A stretch of DNA of 64,000 nucleotides, taken from contig NZ_CP102081.1 in NCBI RefSeq assembly GCF_024582695.1, positions 682,001-746,000 of the forward strand. The letters run 5' to 3'. The translations under genes were made by a program, and so were the position numbers. The first letter of the stretch is position 1. Each line of letters begins with the position of its first letter. Of this stretch, positions 33,219-46,200 are shown piece by piece. This DNA is from Mycoplasma sp. 1578d. Its GTDB lineage: Bacteria > Bacillota_I > Bacilli_A > Mycoplasmatales > Metamycoplasmataceae. The notes beneath the pieces were generated by a model. The model worked only from the letters and a program-made list of their open reading frames with translations. It made no database searches and was not told where the DNA came from.

Positions 33219-33692
33219 ATGGATGATCATCTACTTTTTGAGCTATATAAACTTTGAAAAAGATTGGACAAGAAAACTAAAGAAGATTTTACAAGAGGAA
33301 TAAATATCCCTGAATACATAACTGAAAAACTTTATTGTATTATTAACAACTATAAGCATAAAACCAAAAAAGATGATAGTACAGATGCTGTAGACAAAAA
33401 TGGCAAAAGGGTACAAATAAAAGCTACAAACAACTTTCATAATGATTTAACTAGTTTTGGTCCTCAATCCCAATTTGAAATTTTAGAATTTGTTAGATTA
33501 GATTATGAAAATGATATATTTTATTTCTACAGAATTGATATATCGATACTTGAGCATATTAAAGTCAATAAATTCGAAACATTTAACAATCAGCGTTCTC
33601 AAAAAAGAAGACCAAGATTTTCAATCATTAATAAAATATTAATTCCCTATAAAATTCAACACTATGCTAATGTAAATATGAGAACAAGGTAA
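33219..33692 (+). CDS. Bsp6I-family type II restriction endonuclease
   Basis: 157 codons from ATG 33219 (TGA-Trp at 33255-33257). Hallmark segments of the Bsp6I family are present: RGINIPEYITE, STDAVDKNGKRVQIKATNNF and DLTSFGPQSQFEILEFVRLD, then QRSQKRRPRFSI. The likely PD-(D/E)XK site is Asp in STDAVD with QIK downstream. Family members cut GCNGC; that specificity is inferred from the family. The protein is slightly shorter than the reference members (about 170 residues) but all main blocks are visible. A C5-cytosine methyltransferase follows after 23 nt, completing the R-M pair. There is no clear RBS, and the gene sits just after a terminator. Confidence 0.85.
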
Positions 33693-33715
33693 ATATCTAA
33701 AATTAAGTAGTAATT

Positions 33716-34666
33716 ATGAAAAAATTAATTTGTGCTAGTTTTTTCTCTGGTGTTGGTGGTATTGATTTGGGTTTCCGTGAATTTTGTTCCACCATGTACG
33801 CTAATGAATATAATCCAAAACCTGCACAAACTTTTGAAATTAATTTTAATTTAAAAGTAGATGTTCGTGATATAAGAGATATTTCTAGTGATCAAATTCC
33901 TGATTTTGATATTTTATTAGCTGGTTTTCCTTGTCAAGCTTTTTCTATAGCTGGTTACAGACAAGGTTTTAATGATGAAAAAGGAAGAGGGAATTTATTC
34001 TTTGAAATTGAGCTGATTATTCTAGATAAAAAACCTTCGGTTGTCTTCTTAGAAAATGTTAAAAATCTTGTGTCTCACGATAAAGGAAATACCTTTAAAG
34101 TCATTTTATCTAAATTAGAACAAGCGGGTTATTATGTAAAATACAAGGTTTTAAATACCATGGAATACGGGAATACACCGCAAAATCGTGAAAGAATTTA
34201 TATAGTTGGTTTTAAAAATCAAGAACACTATAATAAATTTGAATTTCCTTCTAAAATACCTCTAACCACATTTATTAGAGATATTGTTGATTTCAAGAAC
34301 AAATTGGACTCAAAATATTACTATACAAAAGATAATTTCAAACACTTTGAGCTTTTGTCTCAAGAAGTAATCAGCAAAAAAAGCATTTATCAATGACGTA
34401 GAAAATATGTAAGAGAAAATAAGTCTAATGTATGTACTACATTAACAGCCAGTTGTGGAACTGGAGGACATAATGTTCCAATCGTATATATAAAGTTTGG
34501 AATTAGAAAATTAACTTCACGAGAATGTTTTAAATTTCAAGGTTTTGGCGATGTTTTTAAGCTTCCTAATCAAGCGAATTCACACCTATATAAGCAGGCT
34601 GGAAACAGTGTCTCGGTAAATGTGATCAAAAGAATTGCAAAGCAAATTTATAAGGTGATGAGTTAA
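33716..34666 (+). CDS. DNA (cytosine-5-)-methyltransferase, cognate of Bsp6I-like enzyme
   Basis: 316 codons, with TGA-Trp at 34394-34396. It transfers methyl to C5 of cytosine, protecting the sites cut by the upstream endonuclease. Motif I is FFSGVGGIDLGF, motif IV is GFPCQAFS with catalytic Cys73, motif VI is FLENVKN and motif VIII is QNRERIYIVG. The target-recognition region around residues 190-245 includes LTASCGTGGHNVP. Motif IX/X are LTSRECFKFQGF and QAGNSVSV. The order is canonical and the length is full. GCNGC specificity is inferred from pairing with the Bsp6I-type enzyme. Confidence 0.93.
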
Positions 34667-34692
34667 AGCGAGCTTTTGCTTGCTTTTTTGTT
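34664..34692 (+). terminator. Intrinsic terminator after the cytosine methyltransferase
   Basis: AAGCGAGC and GCTTGCTT form a short stem with a G-T pair and TTTT loop, followed by a T tract. It starts at the methyltransferase stop codon. Confidence 0.75.
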
Positions 34693-34738
34693 TGTTTTTG
34701 ATCCATAAAAGATCTGGAAATTTTCGGAAAATCCTTGC

Positions 34739-34758
34739 TATATATATATATATATAAT
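34739..34758 (+). promoter_or_regulatory. (TA)9 tract running into a TATAAT -10 box
   Basis: Nine TA dinucleotides (34739-34756) run directly into TATAAT (34753-34758), about 65 nt before the start of the first giant gene. A change in TA copy number would alter the spacing or sequence upstream of the -10. No convincing -35 box is visible at the present length. Confidence 0.55.
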
Positions 34759-34822
34759 TAAAGATATCTTTTGTACTCATTTTATGAGCAAAAAATTAAT
34801 AATTCTACCCTTGGAGTATATT

Positions 34823-37800
34823 ATGAAAAACTCGAAAAAAGTACTAATTTCTTTAAGTAGTACTGCAGGGATTGCTGGTGCTGCATCCCTTGTATCTATT
34901 GGTGTATTGTTATCTTTACATAAGTCCTATAAAATTCCACGTAAACAAACTTACTATTTTACAGAACTTAAAAATCAAGTTGCCAAAACCCAAGATGCAC
35001 TAAAATCGCTTACCAAAGAACAACAAAACAATGATGCTATAAAACTTCTTATGCAAGAAGTTGATTATGCTAATCAACTTTTGGTTAACGAAAACTCAAG
35101 TATTGCTTTAATGCTTGAACAAAGAAACAAACTCAAACAAGACACTCCTAAAACACTACTAAGTGTAGTAAGTGATCTTGAGCAAACAAAAAACCTTGTT
35201 GAAGAATATAGTTCATTAATTAAAGATGTTGACTTTCAAAGTGCCATTAAAATTTCTAAAGATAAAGTGCTTGAGCAATTGTCTTCTCCACAAAATAAAA
35301 ACTCAGCTTTGAAAGCATTTTACTCATTTGTTGATCCATTAATTTCAAAAGAAAATGAATTTGTAATCGGATTAGAAACTAAAATTTGAACTAATCATAC
35401 TCAATTAATCAAAAATGCCTCAAACAAATTTAGCTTACAAGAAAAAAGTGCTTTATTATCAGCCATTAATCAAGTTTTAAACTTAATTAATCAACCAAAA
35501 TATTCTCGTGATGCTCTAGTTGAATATGAGAAAGTTTATGATTCAATGGTTGATAAACTTTCTTTTGTAAAAGAACAAGAGAATAAATCTCTCAAAATTT
35601 TTCTCGAAAATGTTATTAGAGTTAGCACTCAAATAAACGATTTAGAAATTGATCCAAAAATCAAAGATATTTTTTTAGAACGTATTGACAGCTATAAAAA
35701 GATCGCTTTAAATCCAGCTCCAACTTTAGCAATTGATAAAAGTATGGAAATAGCTTATTTAAATACTATAGTCGATAATCAACTAGAAACTTTAATTAAA
35801 GAATCTCCTGATACTAATAAGTTGCTTGAAACACTATCACAAAACCTACGAGCTCTTAAATTAGTTTCTTCTGATGACAAAATTCAAAAATTAGTTGATC
35901 TTCAAACTCAAAAGATTATTGAAAATCCAAGAAAAACTCATATTGAGATTTTAAACAGTATTTCACAAGCAAATAATTTAGCAAGCACTGTAAAAAATAT
36001 TGAAAATTTAATTAGCACTATTAAGAGTAAAATCAGAGACTATTCAAATAATAAAAGTCTTAGTCAGGGTGATGCTCAAGCTTTTACTACACAATTAAAC
36101 CAGATAATCGGATCAAATTTAAATGACATTAATGAATATTTAATTAAATTTAATCAGCTTAACAATGATATTTATGACAATGTTCTTTTGGGATCATTAT
36201 TTAAAAATTCGCTCAGAAAACTTAAGGATCAAATTCTTGAATCAATTGATAAAGGATTTAATGTTAATAAAAAAGTTTTGACACAAATGTTACTTGAAGT
36301 AGATAAAGTGCTCGATTTAAATCCTTCGATTAAAGATTTGAACAGTACTTTAAGAATTAAAATCAATCAACTTAGACTGATTAATCGAGCAGAGCTGAAA
36401 AATTGATACGATTCAGCTGTTTTAATTCTTGATGATAATGACATTAATGAGAAAATTAAAGACAAGCTTAAATTCTTAAATTCTCGAGCAATTAAACTTA
36501 TTCCGCAAGATTCTACCGCCATTCGTGAAGAATTACAAATTCTAATTCGTCAATATCGCGAAGAAATTGCTAAATCTCACATTAGTGATGGATTGCAAAG
36601 AACTTTACTTAATTATTCTCACACTAAAAAAAGGATCTTGGATGTGTTTACCGATAAAGACGGCAATATTAAATCAGATTTTGGGCAAAAAATATTTGAA
36701 CAAGCACAAGAACTTAGAAAACAAGCTAAAATCATTACTGCTAATCCGGCTTTAACACCTAATGAAAAAGAAACAAAATTTAAACAATTTCAAACTCAAT
36801 TAGAAAATATAAATAAAAATGCTCAAAACTTTAAAGAACTTGAAGAACTTATTTTACAAAGCGAACAAACAATCGAATCTTCAAAAGGTAAAAAAGCTGA
36901 GCAAGCTTATTTAGAAAAACAAGCTCTCAAAATTGAACAAATTAAAGATACAATTCTCCAAGCACTCAATCAAGCTTCAAGTGCAAATAATCTTGATGAT
37001 TTAAAAGAGCAACTTACTCAAGCAATTCAAGATTATAAAGATAAACAAGCTGAATACCAAAGTGGCCAATCACTTGTGGATAATTTCAAAGAGATTAATG
37101 AAATTTTTGCTCCGTATTCACTTGGTGGTGTTCCAACTCCAATGCAACAAAAACTGCTTAATAAACTTGGTTCATATCAAGCTGAACTTTCTAAAAATAC
37201 TCTCACTAATGAACAAAGAAATGAAATTAATCAAAAGATTGCTACATTAATGGATGTAGTTAATTCTGCTAAAGATTTAGAAGTTAAGAACAACAATTTA
37301 AAAACTTTAGTCAGTGATACTGAAAATAATAATTACGCAACCTTTAAACCTAACGAATATTTTAATCGTTCCAAAACTTTAAATAATGATGTGGATTCAT
37401 TCTTGGTAAGTTTGTTTAAACCAGATTTTGATAAAGCTCAAATTGAGGCTAAATCTCAAGAGTTACAAATTCAAACTAATCAATTATCACTTGCAATTTC
37501 AGTTGCTTTGTTAAGAAAAACCAATCAAGAAATTCTTGCATATAAGATCACTGTTCCAAGTTCAGGAAACACAAATGTATATCAACGAATCAATTCTTCA
37601 ATTGAAAATATTAATACTCAAACTCAAAACTTAATTGACAATCCACAAAAAACTCAAGCACAAGTTGATGAACTTGAAAGCATCATTAAAAACTATGAAA
37701 AATTAGCTAAAGCACTTAATAATAGTGCTAAAAAACTAGAGACAATTTCTCAAAGTGATAATCCGATTACTTACAAAGAATTGTCAGATTCAATTATCAA

Positions 37801-40800
37801 TAAACCAAATAATAATACTCCAAATGAACCTATTAATAGCTTAATAGTTTTTGGCGATTCAATTTCAACGATTGATTTTAAAACTCGAATTTTAACAGAT
37901 GAATTACTAAAAGTTCCGGCTCGCATGCAAGCTGAACACAATTTAACATTATTAAGATCAATTTATGGAACCGATGAGCGAAATCGTTCTATTTTTGACC
38001 ATGCAATTAGTGCTTTTGATCACAAAGTGAGTGATTATCAAGATCAAATTTCACAATTTTACACCAGTAGCTCTAACTTGTTATCACTTCGTGATGAAAT
38101 TGATTTTTACTTGAATCGTGAAACGGCAAATAAAAATGCTATTAACAAAGCCTGAGATGATGCAATTAAATTAAAAGATCGCTTAAAAAATGAATATCAA
38201 GCCTTAAAAAATGCTGATGGAATTACTACCACAACTCACACTGATACAGTCTTTACTCAATTTGATACTTTAAAAGATATCAGGGATGCAAGTGGTAAAA
38301 AAACTACACTCACTGAACAATTGCACACTAAACTTAATGAACTAGCTCTTGCTTATGCTAAAGATTCATTTATCCATACTTCAAATCAACTTGATACTAA
38401 ATTAAGTCCATTTAATAATTATTCAAACGAGATTAAAACTAATTATAGCGATAGCTGGAAAACTCTTATCACTCAGTGAAATCAAGCTCTCAGAGATACT
38501 GTTAATAATTACAATATAGATGGGGATTTAGTTAAAATTAAACGAGATTATCAAAAGATCTCGTCTTTAAGCTCACTAATTTCTCAGCTAAAAACTATTT
38601 TTGATTATTTTGACGCTAATTCAAAATCCCAAACAGGACAAAAGAATATCCAAGTCTTAACAAGTCAACGTCTTAACAATACTTTGTTTGCTCGTCTTAA
38701 TGATAAAACTACTTACACAGGTCTTAATACAAGTCAATTCTATAACCAAAGCTCTGAAAGCATTATTGCTTTAAGAAATGAATTTAGAGATGTATATTTT
38801 GATAATGTTTCGATTGAAGATGCTAAAGCTAGTCAAAAGACTAAAATTAACGAATACAAAACTAATGTAGATACTAAACTTGATGCCTTAGCTAATAATA
38901 TTGATACAGCGTTAAAAACTCAAATAGATGCTAAATTGCAAGATCTTTTAACCGCAACAAATGCAGTCCAAAGAAAAAATGAGCTAATTGATGTTGATAA
39001 TGAGCTTAGTCAAATTCAATTTAAAGAAGAAAATCTTAAAAATCTTGCATTAATTACTAAAAAAGCACAAAATTTAGTTGCTGCTAATAATTCTATCCCG
39101 AATAACGAAACTGGAAAACGATCAATTATTTCAGAAATCACTAATCAATATAATGCATTTAATTCTTATTATTTAAATTTAGATTCATCTAATTTAATCG
39201 CTAGAGAAAAAGATCTCGAAGATCAAATGAGTTTATTTAAGAAATTTATTCAAGTTTATGATTTGGTTAATAGTGAAAAACGTAAAGTTCCAATGAATTA
39301 TGCGACAGGAACTGGGAATCAGGGAACTCCACAAGAAGCTAAAACCAAAATGCAAGCGTATTATGATCATCTAATCTCTGAAATTAATACTGAACCAATC
39401 ACACAAGCTAAATTATTTAAAGTTGAAAATATTCTTGATTCGCTAGCTAAATTAATTAAATTACAAATCGAAAAATTAAATACTCAAAATCAAGTGTTAA
39501 CAGATACTTCATACAATAATTTTGCTTATAAAAATGCTACAAGTGCAAATTATGGATTTAATACTGATGCCCAAAAAATTGCTGATTTGATTTTAAAAAG
39601 TATTCCAACCACGACTCAAACTTCCACTGATATTGACACTGCTTTATACACTAGTTTAGTGAACGATTTTGAGACTGCTTATCATTTATATACAGCTCGT
39701 AAAAATGCACTGAATCAAATTTATAGAGATAGCAGCACTCTAGGTGATACAGGAATCAAAACTAAAGAAATAGAACAAATTACTAAAGCTGGAACTGTAG
39801 AAGCTAAATATCAAGTGTTAAAAGAAAAAGCAGATGATTTCTTCAACACTCAAGCTCAAACAATTGCAAATGCAACCACAAGTGCTCATTTGTCTAATGC
39901 AACACTTAATAGTATTGAAATTGATGTGTTCTTTGAAAAATACAAACGCATTGCTGAGCTTGTTGCAATTGCTAAGGATACAAAAAATAATGTCGCACAA
40001 AATCTTAATAGTGATCCAAACGTGCAAACTTCAATGACTATGCTCCAAAACCAAATCACTATGGGAGAAAGTTATTATTACAATGAGAAAAATAATGTAA
40101 ATCTTGATAATAATATTAAACTTTTAGATGTATATAATGCTCGTTTAAAACTAGCGATAATTGTGGCTCAAAAGCGTGATGAATTAACTAAATTTAGCAC
40201 TACTCCTAGTGCTAATGGATTTTTAAGTGCTCAAGCTAAAGCTCCGCTTGCAAATATTTTAGATAAAGTATTTAGCGAAATTAATGCTAATTCAAATCTT
40301 GAGACTAAAGATAATTATGACCGTTTACTAGAAAAATATGTTGAAGGATCCTCGAATAATTCTTTTGCTATTGCTTTTATTAACTCAAAAATTCTTCAAG
40401 CTGATATTTACAAAGCTGAACAATATTTAAATAAATATAACACTCATATTAATGCTGATCCTAATTATGAACCAAACGCAATTAAAACCTTATACACCAA
40501 TTTACAATCTAAAATCACTACAGCTACTAATGCATTAAATGAAACTAATCACAATGAACAAGAAAAATTAAATCTCTCAGATCAAATTTTTAACTCAAAT
40601 ACTGGTGCACTTGATTTAATTTTAAAAGCTCAAATTGATAAAGCTAAAAATGCTTATCAACAACATTTACAATTAAGCAAATATCTTACTAATAACTTTA
40701 CTAATATTAACGTTTCTCCAAAAATTTCTGATTATGATGCAATAGCATTAGATCCGATTAAAAGTATTGATATTTCCACTGCTGATAAATTAGAAGCATT

Positions 40801-43264
40801 TAATAATGATTTAGTTGCTGCACGCAATAAATACGAACAACAACGAGTTGATCTGTTTAAATGAGAAGCTCATCGTTATAATTCATACAAAGAAAAATTC
40901 AACCAATTTTATACCTTTTTAACTGCTACAACCACAAATGGAGCAACGCAAGCTTTCATTTTGGAAACAACTGGAATTTCACTTGCAGATTTAAACACAT
41001 TTGCTAATGCTATTAACCCACCTGCATCAGATACAGTTCATAATAATGCACAAACTTATGTTCAAAAAGCAACCGAAAGCGATAACAACATTAAAACATG
41101 ATTGCAAACATTTAATAAAAATGAGCCAATTGAAACTTTAGCTAATGTTGCTGATGAATTTTTAAATGATTATTCAAACCTTATTTCAATTAAATCAATT
41201 CCTTCAATTCTAATTAAAATTAGCAACTTAACAAGAATTAAGAACGAGCTCACTGATAGCAATACAATTGAAAATGCCCGCAAGGCAATTAAATCGACTC
41301 AATCTGAAACACAAGGATTATTAACTAAAATTAATCAGTTCTTTACTGAGATGAACACAATTACCAATGCAAATCAAAACACTGTTAAAACTGAAACTAA
41401 TGAGGAAAATATTTCCTTTGCAAATGGAACACCAACCAATCTTGCTACTGAAAGACAAAATTACTTTAATACATATAAAGATGTCGTGGTAGCTTTAGCA
41501 AAAGCCAAAGACAAGCTACTTAATTTGGTTTTTGGAACTTCAGCAAGCGATCAAGATACATTACAAAAAGTATTAACTAATTTTATTGATGGAAAAACTG
41601 GATTTGAAGGACGAGCAGACATTCATAACCTGCTCAAAAACATTGCTTCAAATGATCAAGCAAATCCAAATATTGCTCCTGATGCAGATAAATTTTTAGC
41701 AGTTAAAAATGAGTACAATAAACTAGCCGAACCTTCAGAAACTAGTGTTCACGAATTAAATGATTTAGCAAAATCTGCTAGTGATGTTGACATTTACAGC
41801 ATAATTACGAAGGGATTTGATTTAGCTTTGAAATTATTTAAATGAACTGCTGATTCAAATAACACTAACTTATTCTTTGATTTTCTCACTCAAACTCAAG
41901 GCGGAAAAGCCAACTTTGAAGATATCGTGGCCAAAGGTACTACTACAGTAGAAAATTTCAAAAACACCCTTGAAGGAACGACTATTCCAGAAGAAACCGT
42001 CACAATTGACGGAGTTCAGTATAAAGCTAAAAAAATTAATGATCAAATTGACGCTTCTGGTAATGGAACTATTGGTAATTTATTTACAAAATTCAATATT
42101 CTCAAAGGCACAAACAACTTCTTTGACACAAATAATGTCCAAGTATTTGCTTATAAATCGTCAACTGATCCAAACGCTGAATATGTTAATGCACGTTTAA
42201 CAGCTAATCCAGAAATTAGAAAAGGATTTATCAAGCTTTATTTTAGATATGTCAAACCAAATGCGACAACTCAAAATAACAGTGCCTTTGGTACTGTAGA
42301 AAGTTTTGGAATTAAATTTGAAAACGTAGGTATTTCGTTCAATACTTTAGATACTTTTGTTATTCATAAAGAAAATATTCAAGATGAAGCACACTTAAGT
42401 CAAAAATTATTTACTGCTGAAGAAGCCGGATGAAATAATCTTCAGGCTCCTTCCCGTTTATTGAGTGCATTTAATAAATATTCAGTTGCTAAACAAGTTG
42501 AATACGGTCTTGAATTTTTCACTGAAGATATAACTGAACCAATTGATGGACCTCGAACAGCTAAGACCACTTCTTCACCTGATTTTAGAGTTAAAGTTCA
42601 ACTTACCGCACCTTATAAAGGGTACACTCAATTTGGAACTAAAATTTACTGAAAAACACTTAACCCTAACTTTGTTTCTGATACTGGAATTCAATACCAA
42701 AACAATGCGTCCTATTCAAACGGATTTGTCGGCCCAAAAGATAATACCAAATATCAATGAACAAGTAACTATCAATACCAATATGATGCAACTAAAGATC
42801 AAGGAAAAAATTTATTATTCTTACCATTTATCATCGGTATTCCAGTTACTAATTCAACTCCAAGTGATGGCAAAATCATGATGATTGTTTCGTGACAAAT
42901 TCTAAATCGCTTTGATAAAAATCCTACTTCAACGCCACAAGATATTTCACTTGGTAGTGCAAATATAATTAGACGTGTTTTCTTCTTTAAACGAAGCAAT
43001 AGAGGAAAAACTAATAATTCAACAAGAAATGATGATGCATTTTTTGCTTATGTAATGAGACAAATGAAATATAGAGATCTTGAAGGGTTGGCCTTTAAGG
43101 CTTTAAACGGTTCAAGATCTAAAGGTGGTTCGCGTTTATGAGCAGCCGATTCAAATATTACAACAATTGATGCAGATTCAGGTCAGGGCGGAGTTGGGCA
43201 TGCTGATTTTTATACAGCAATTGGGACAAATGGTAAATTTGATATTAAGTTTAAAGTTCACTAA
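34823..43264 (+). CDS. Giant membrane-anchored helical surface protein A
   Basis: 2813 codons in one frame with TGA as Trp; the gaps I checked hold no TAA or TAG. I chose ATG 34823 (MKNSKKVLISLSSTAG) because TTGGAGTATATT precedes it; an in-frame ATG at 34784 lies close to the promoter and lacks an RBS. Residues 5-32 form an N-terminal hydrophobic anchor or signal with no lipobox Cys. Most of the protein is Lys/Asn/Gln-rich helix with heptad-like spacing, consistent with a very long rod. The last about 450 residues are beta-rich and aromatic (FNTLDTF, EEAGWNN, YKGYTQFG). Protein B, 21 nt downstream, has the same plan. No named family recognised; it resembles very large mycoplasma surface or matrix-binding proteins in composition. 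Adhesion or structural role is inference. Confidence 0.85.
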
Positions 43265-43285
43265 TTAAACATTTAAGGAAAAATC

Positions 43286-46200
43286 ATGATTAAAATTAAA
43301 AATAACAAACTCAAAAAAGTATTAATTGTCTCTTGTGCACTAACAGTTCCTGTTGCTGTTGGTTTAGGGGCGACATTATTTGCTATTCACTCAAATGAGC
43401 AAGTCGATAACTCAACAGTGTACGGAAATTTCCTTGAAGGTGAAAATTTATTTAAACTTTATGTTCCATATATCAATGCTCCGCAAAACCAAAAAGACCA
43501 AGTTGCTAATGCTTATACTCAAGCTAAAGCAACCTGAAAATCAAAAGATAAAGGTTTAATTGAAAAACTTAACCAACTTGACAAAGCTCAAGAAATTGCC
43601 TTTAATTTTTACATTCATAATATTAATCAGCTTGAGACTCAAGATAAAGAACCATCTACTTTTTGGACTAAAATTGTTTCAAACCAAGAAGCTCGAATTC
43701 GTGAACTTGACTTTAAAGAACAACTTACACAACATAAAAAAGATCAAAGCTTAAAATTCTTTGATGTTTTTTACACAGCTAATAATCAACAAAAACAAGA
43801 ATATTTAAAAAATCTTTCAGAAGAAATTAGTAAATTGGTCGCTTCACAAAACAATGATTTAAATAAATACATTAAACTTTTAGAAAAAACCTCTAATAAA
43901 CTCGATTCTGTTCCTTTTGATGGTCTGAAAAAAGATGTTAATTCATCGCTTGTTCCTTTATACTCTCGTATTATCAGTGCTAATGTTCGTTTAAACGAAA
44001 TCCAAATTGCATCACAGGATACTGAAAAACAAGTGAATAAACTTGAGCAAATGCTTTTGGATTCGCAAAGCGATATTAATGAAATTAATGAGTATTTAAA
44101 ACAAATACAACCTTTTGTTAATAACACTGCTTATAATCAAAAAGAAAAAGATAATGTCAAAAAATTTCTCGATTCCACCAAAATTAACTTAGACATTGCA
44201 CTCACTAAAGCTGACATTAATCAAATTCGTAACAGTGTGGTGACTTTTTATCAACAAATTTCAGACACGCAAAAAACCACATCTGAAATTCAACAAGTCA
44301 TTCGTGAACTTAGTTCATACGTTGATAAATTCAATCCTTTATTGAATTTTAATAAAAATGCAATTAATGCACTAATTTTTCAAGTAGCTTCAATTAGCAA
44401 TAAAAAAGAGCTTATCTCAGCAAAAAGCGATTTGTTCAGCCAATTTTATGCTCTTAAATTTGCCGATCAATTAATTGATGAACTAAACCAAAAAACTAAT
44501 TTAGCATTAACTAATAAAATTATTAATAAAAGTAAAGCCAATTTAATTAGCTCACAAATTGAAACTATTGTAAATAAAGATTTGCCAACTAAAGATCTTT
44601 CAACACAATTGTTTGCTTTCTATAATGTACAAATTAAAGAACTTGAAGAGTTAACTTATTTAAATAATGAATTAAAACTCCTTCAATTGCAAATATCACA
44701 AATTAAAGAATTTGAATTTACAAACGAAGATATTAAAAGTCAACTCAATGAATTGAATAATCAGGTTGTTAATACTTATTCAAGCAAAGTTACTGTACCT
44801 TATTTAAGTACTATTAAAAATAAACTAAATGAGGAATTAAGAAATATCTTAAAAACCAATTTAAAACAACTTATTCACTCATTAAATAAACAAATTGGGT
44901 TAGTTAAAAATTTAAACAATCCAGTCAATGCAAATTTAATTGAACAAGCAAGAAAACTCAACGAATCTTCAGAAGCAATGGTTCAAGACTTTAATCCAAT
45001 TCCTTCAGTTGAATTAATTCAACAAATTAAACTATACAACATTAAACTTCAAAACTTAATTAATGCTAATAAACAAACACAAGCCGAATCATATTCTAGT
45101 TTCACAAACGATTACCTTAGAGAGGTTTTTTCAAACAATGACGATTCTTATGTTCCGACACAAAAAGAACAAAAAAGAATTGATCTATACAATAATTATA
45201 AAAAACGTCTTGACGATCTTCGTACACAAATTAACGGTGGGAACGGAAATCCAGAACTAGAAGTTGAAATTGGATCTCTTGCTCAAAAACTACAAAACTT
45301 AATTAATACAGCCAATGATTTTCGTGATTTATCACTACTTGACAAACATGCTCAAAAAACTCTTCAAGAACAAGAAAACAATCCAAATGCTTCACTATTT
45401 AAACCATATATTGACGCAGTGATTAGCACTCGTAAACAACTTGGATCACTATTTACAGATCCAAACGTTTCTGTTCAACAAATTATTAATGATAGAAATA
45501 AATTAGATAAAGCCCTTAACGATTTAGAACAAGTTGATGTCAAAATTCTGCTTGAACAAAAAATTAATCAATTTAAAACCGCAATTGACACAAACTACCA
45601 AGGAGATTTATCAACTTCAGGATCAAAAGCATTATTTAAACAATATCAACAATTACTTTTAAACTCACAAGATGTGTCTAAAAAAGATAAAATTCATAGT
45701 TCGTTAATTAGAGTGGTCCAGCTCACTGATATTACTTCACTTTTATATCAAGCTGAGATTAATAAAAAGCGTTTGCTTAATATTATTGCTGATAAAAATT
45801 CTGCTCCATATACAGGAGATAAAACAAATCAAGCTATTGCAAATGGAAGACAAGAAATTGCTAATACAGATCAATTAATTGAACGTTTAAACAATCCGGA
45901 TAATATTCCAAATTTAGAATCAATAGAAAACGTCAAAAATCAACTATTTAAGCGTGGTGATGAAATTTTACTTGCTTATGACCAAGAAAAAATTGAAAAA
46001 ATTAATCAACATATTCAAACCACAGTTAAAACAAAAAACAATCAAGCAAGCAATGCTTATAAAGATAGTTTAGATAAAGTAAATAATTATGCAACAGTAC
46101 AAAAATCGCAACTTGAATTAGAAAAAGCAACTCAAGCAGCAAATAAAATGGAGTTGTTACAAACTCTATCTGACCTATCTTCACAATTACTTGATTCTTA

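Noticed and set aside
34784..34822. Upstream ATG as start of giant protein A
   Set aside because: It has no RBS and would add a hydrophobic tail before the basic start; ATG 34823 has GGAG at good distance.
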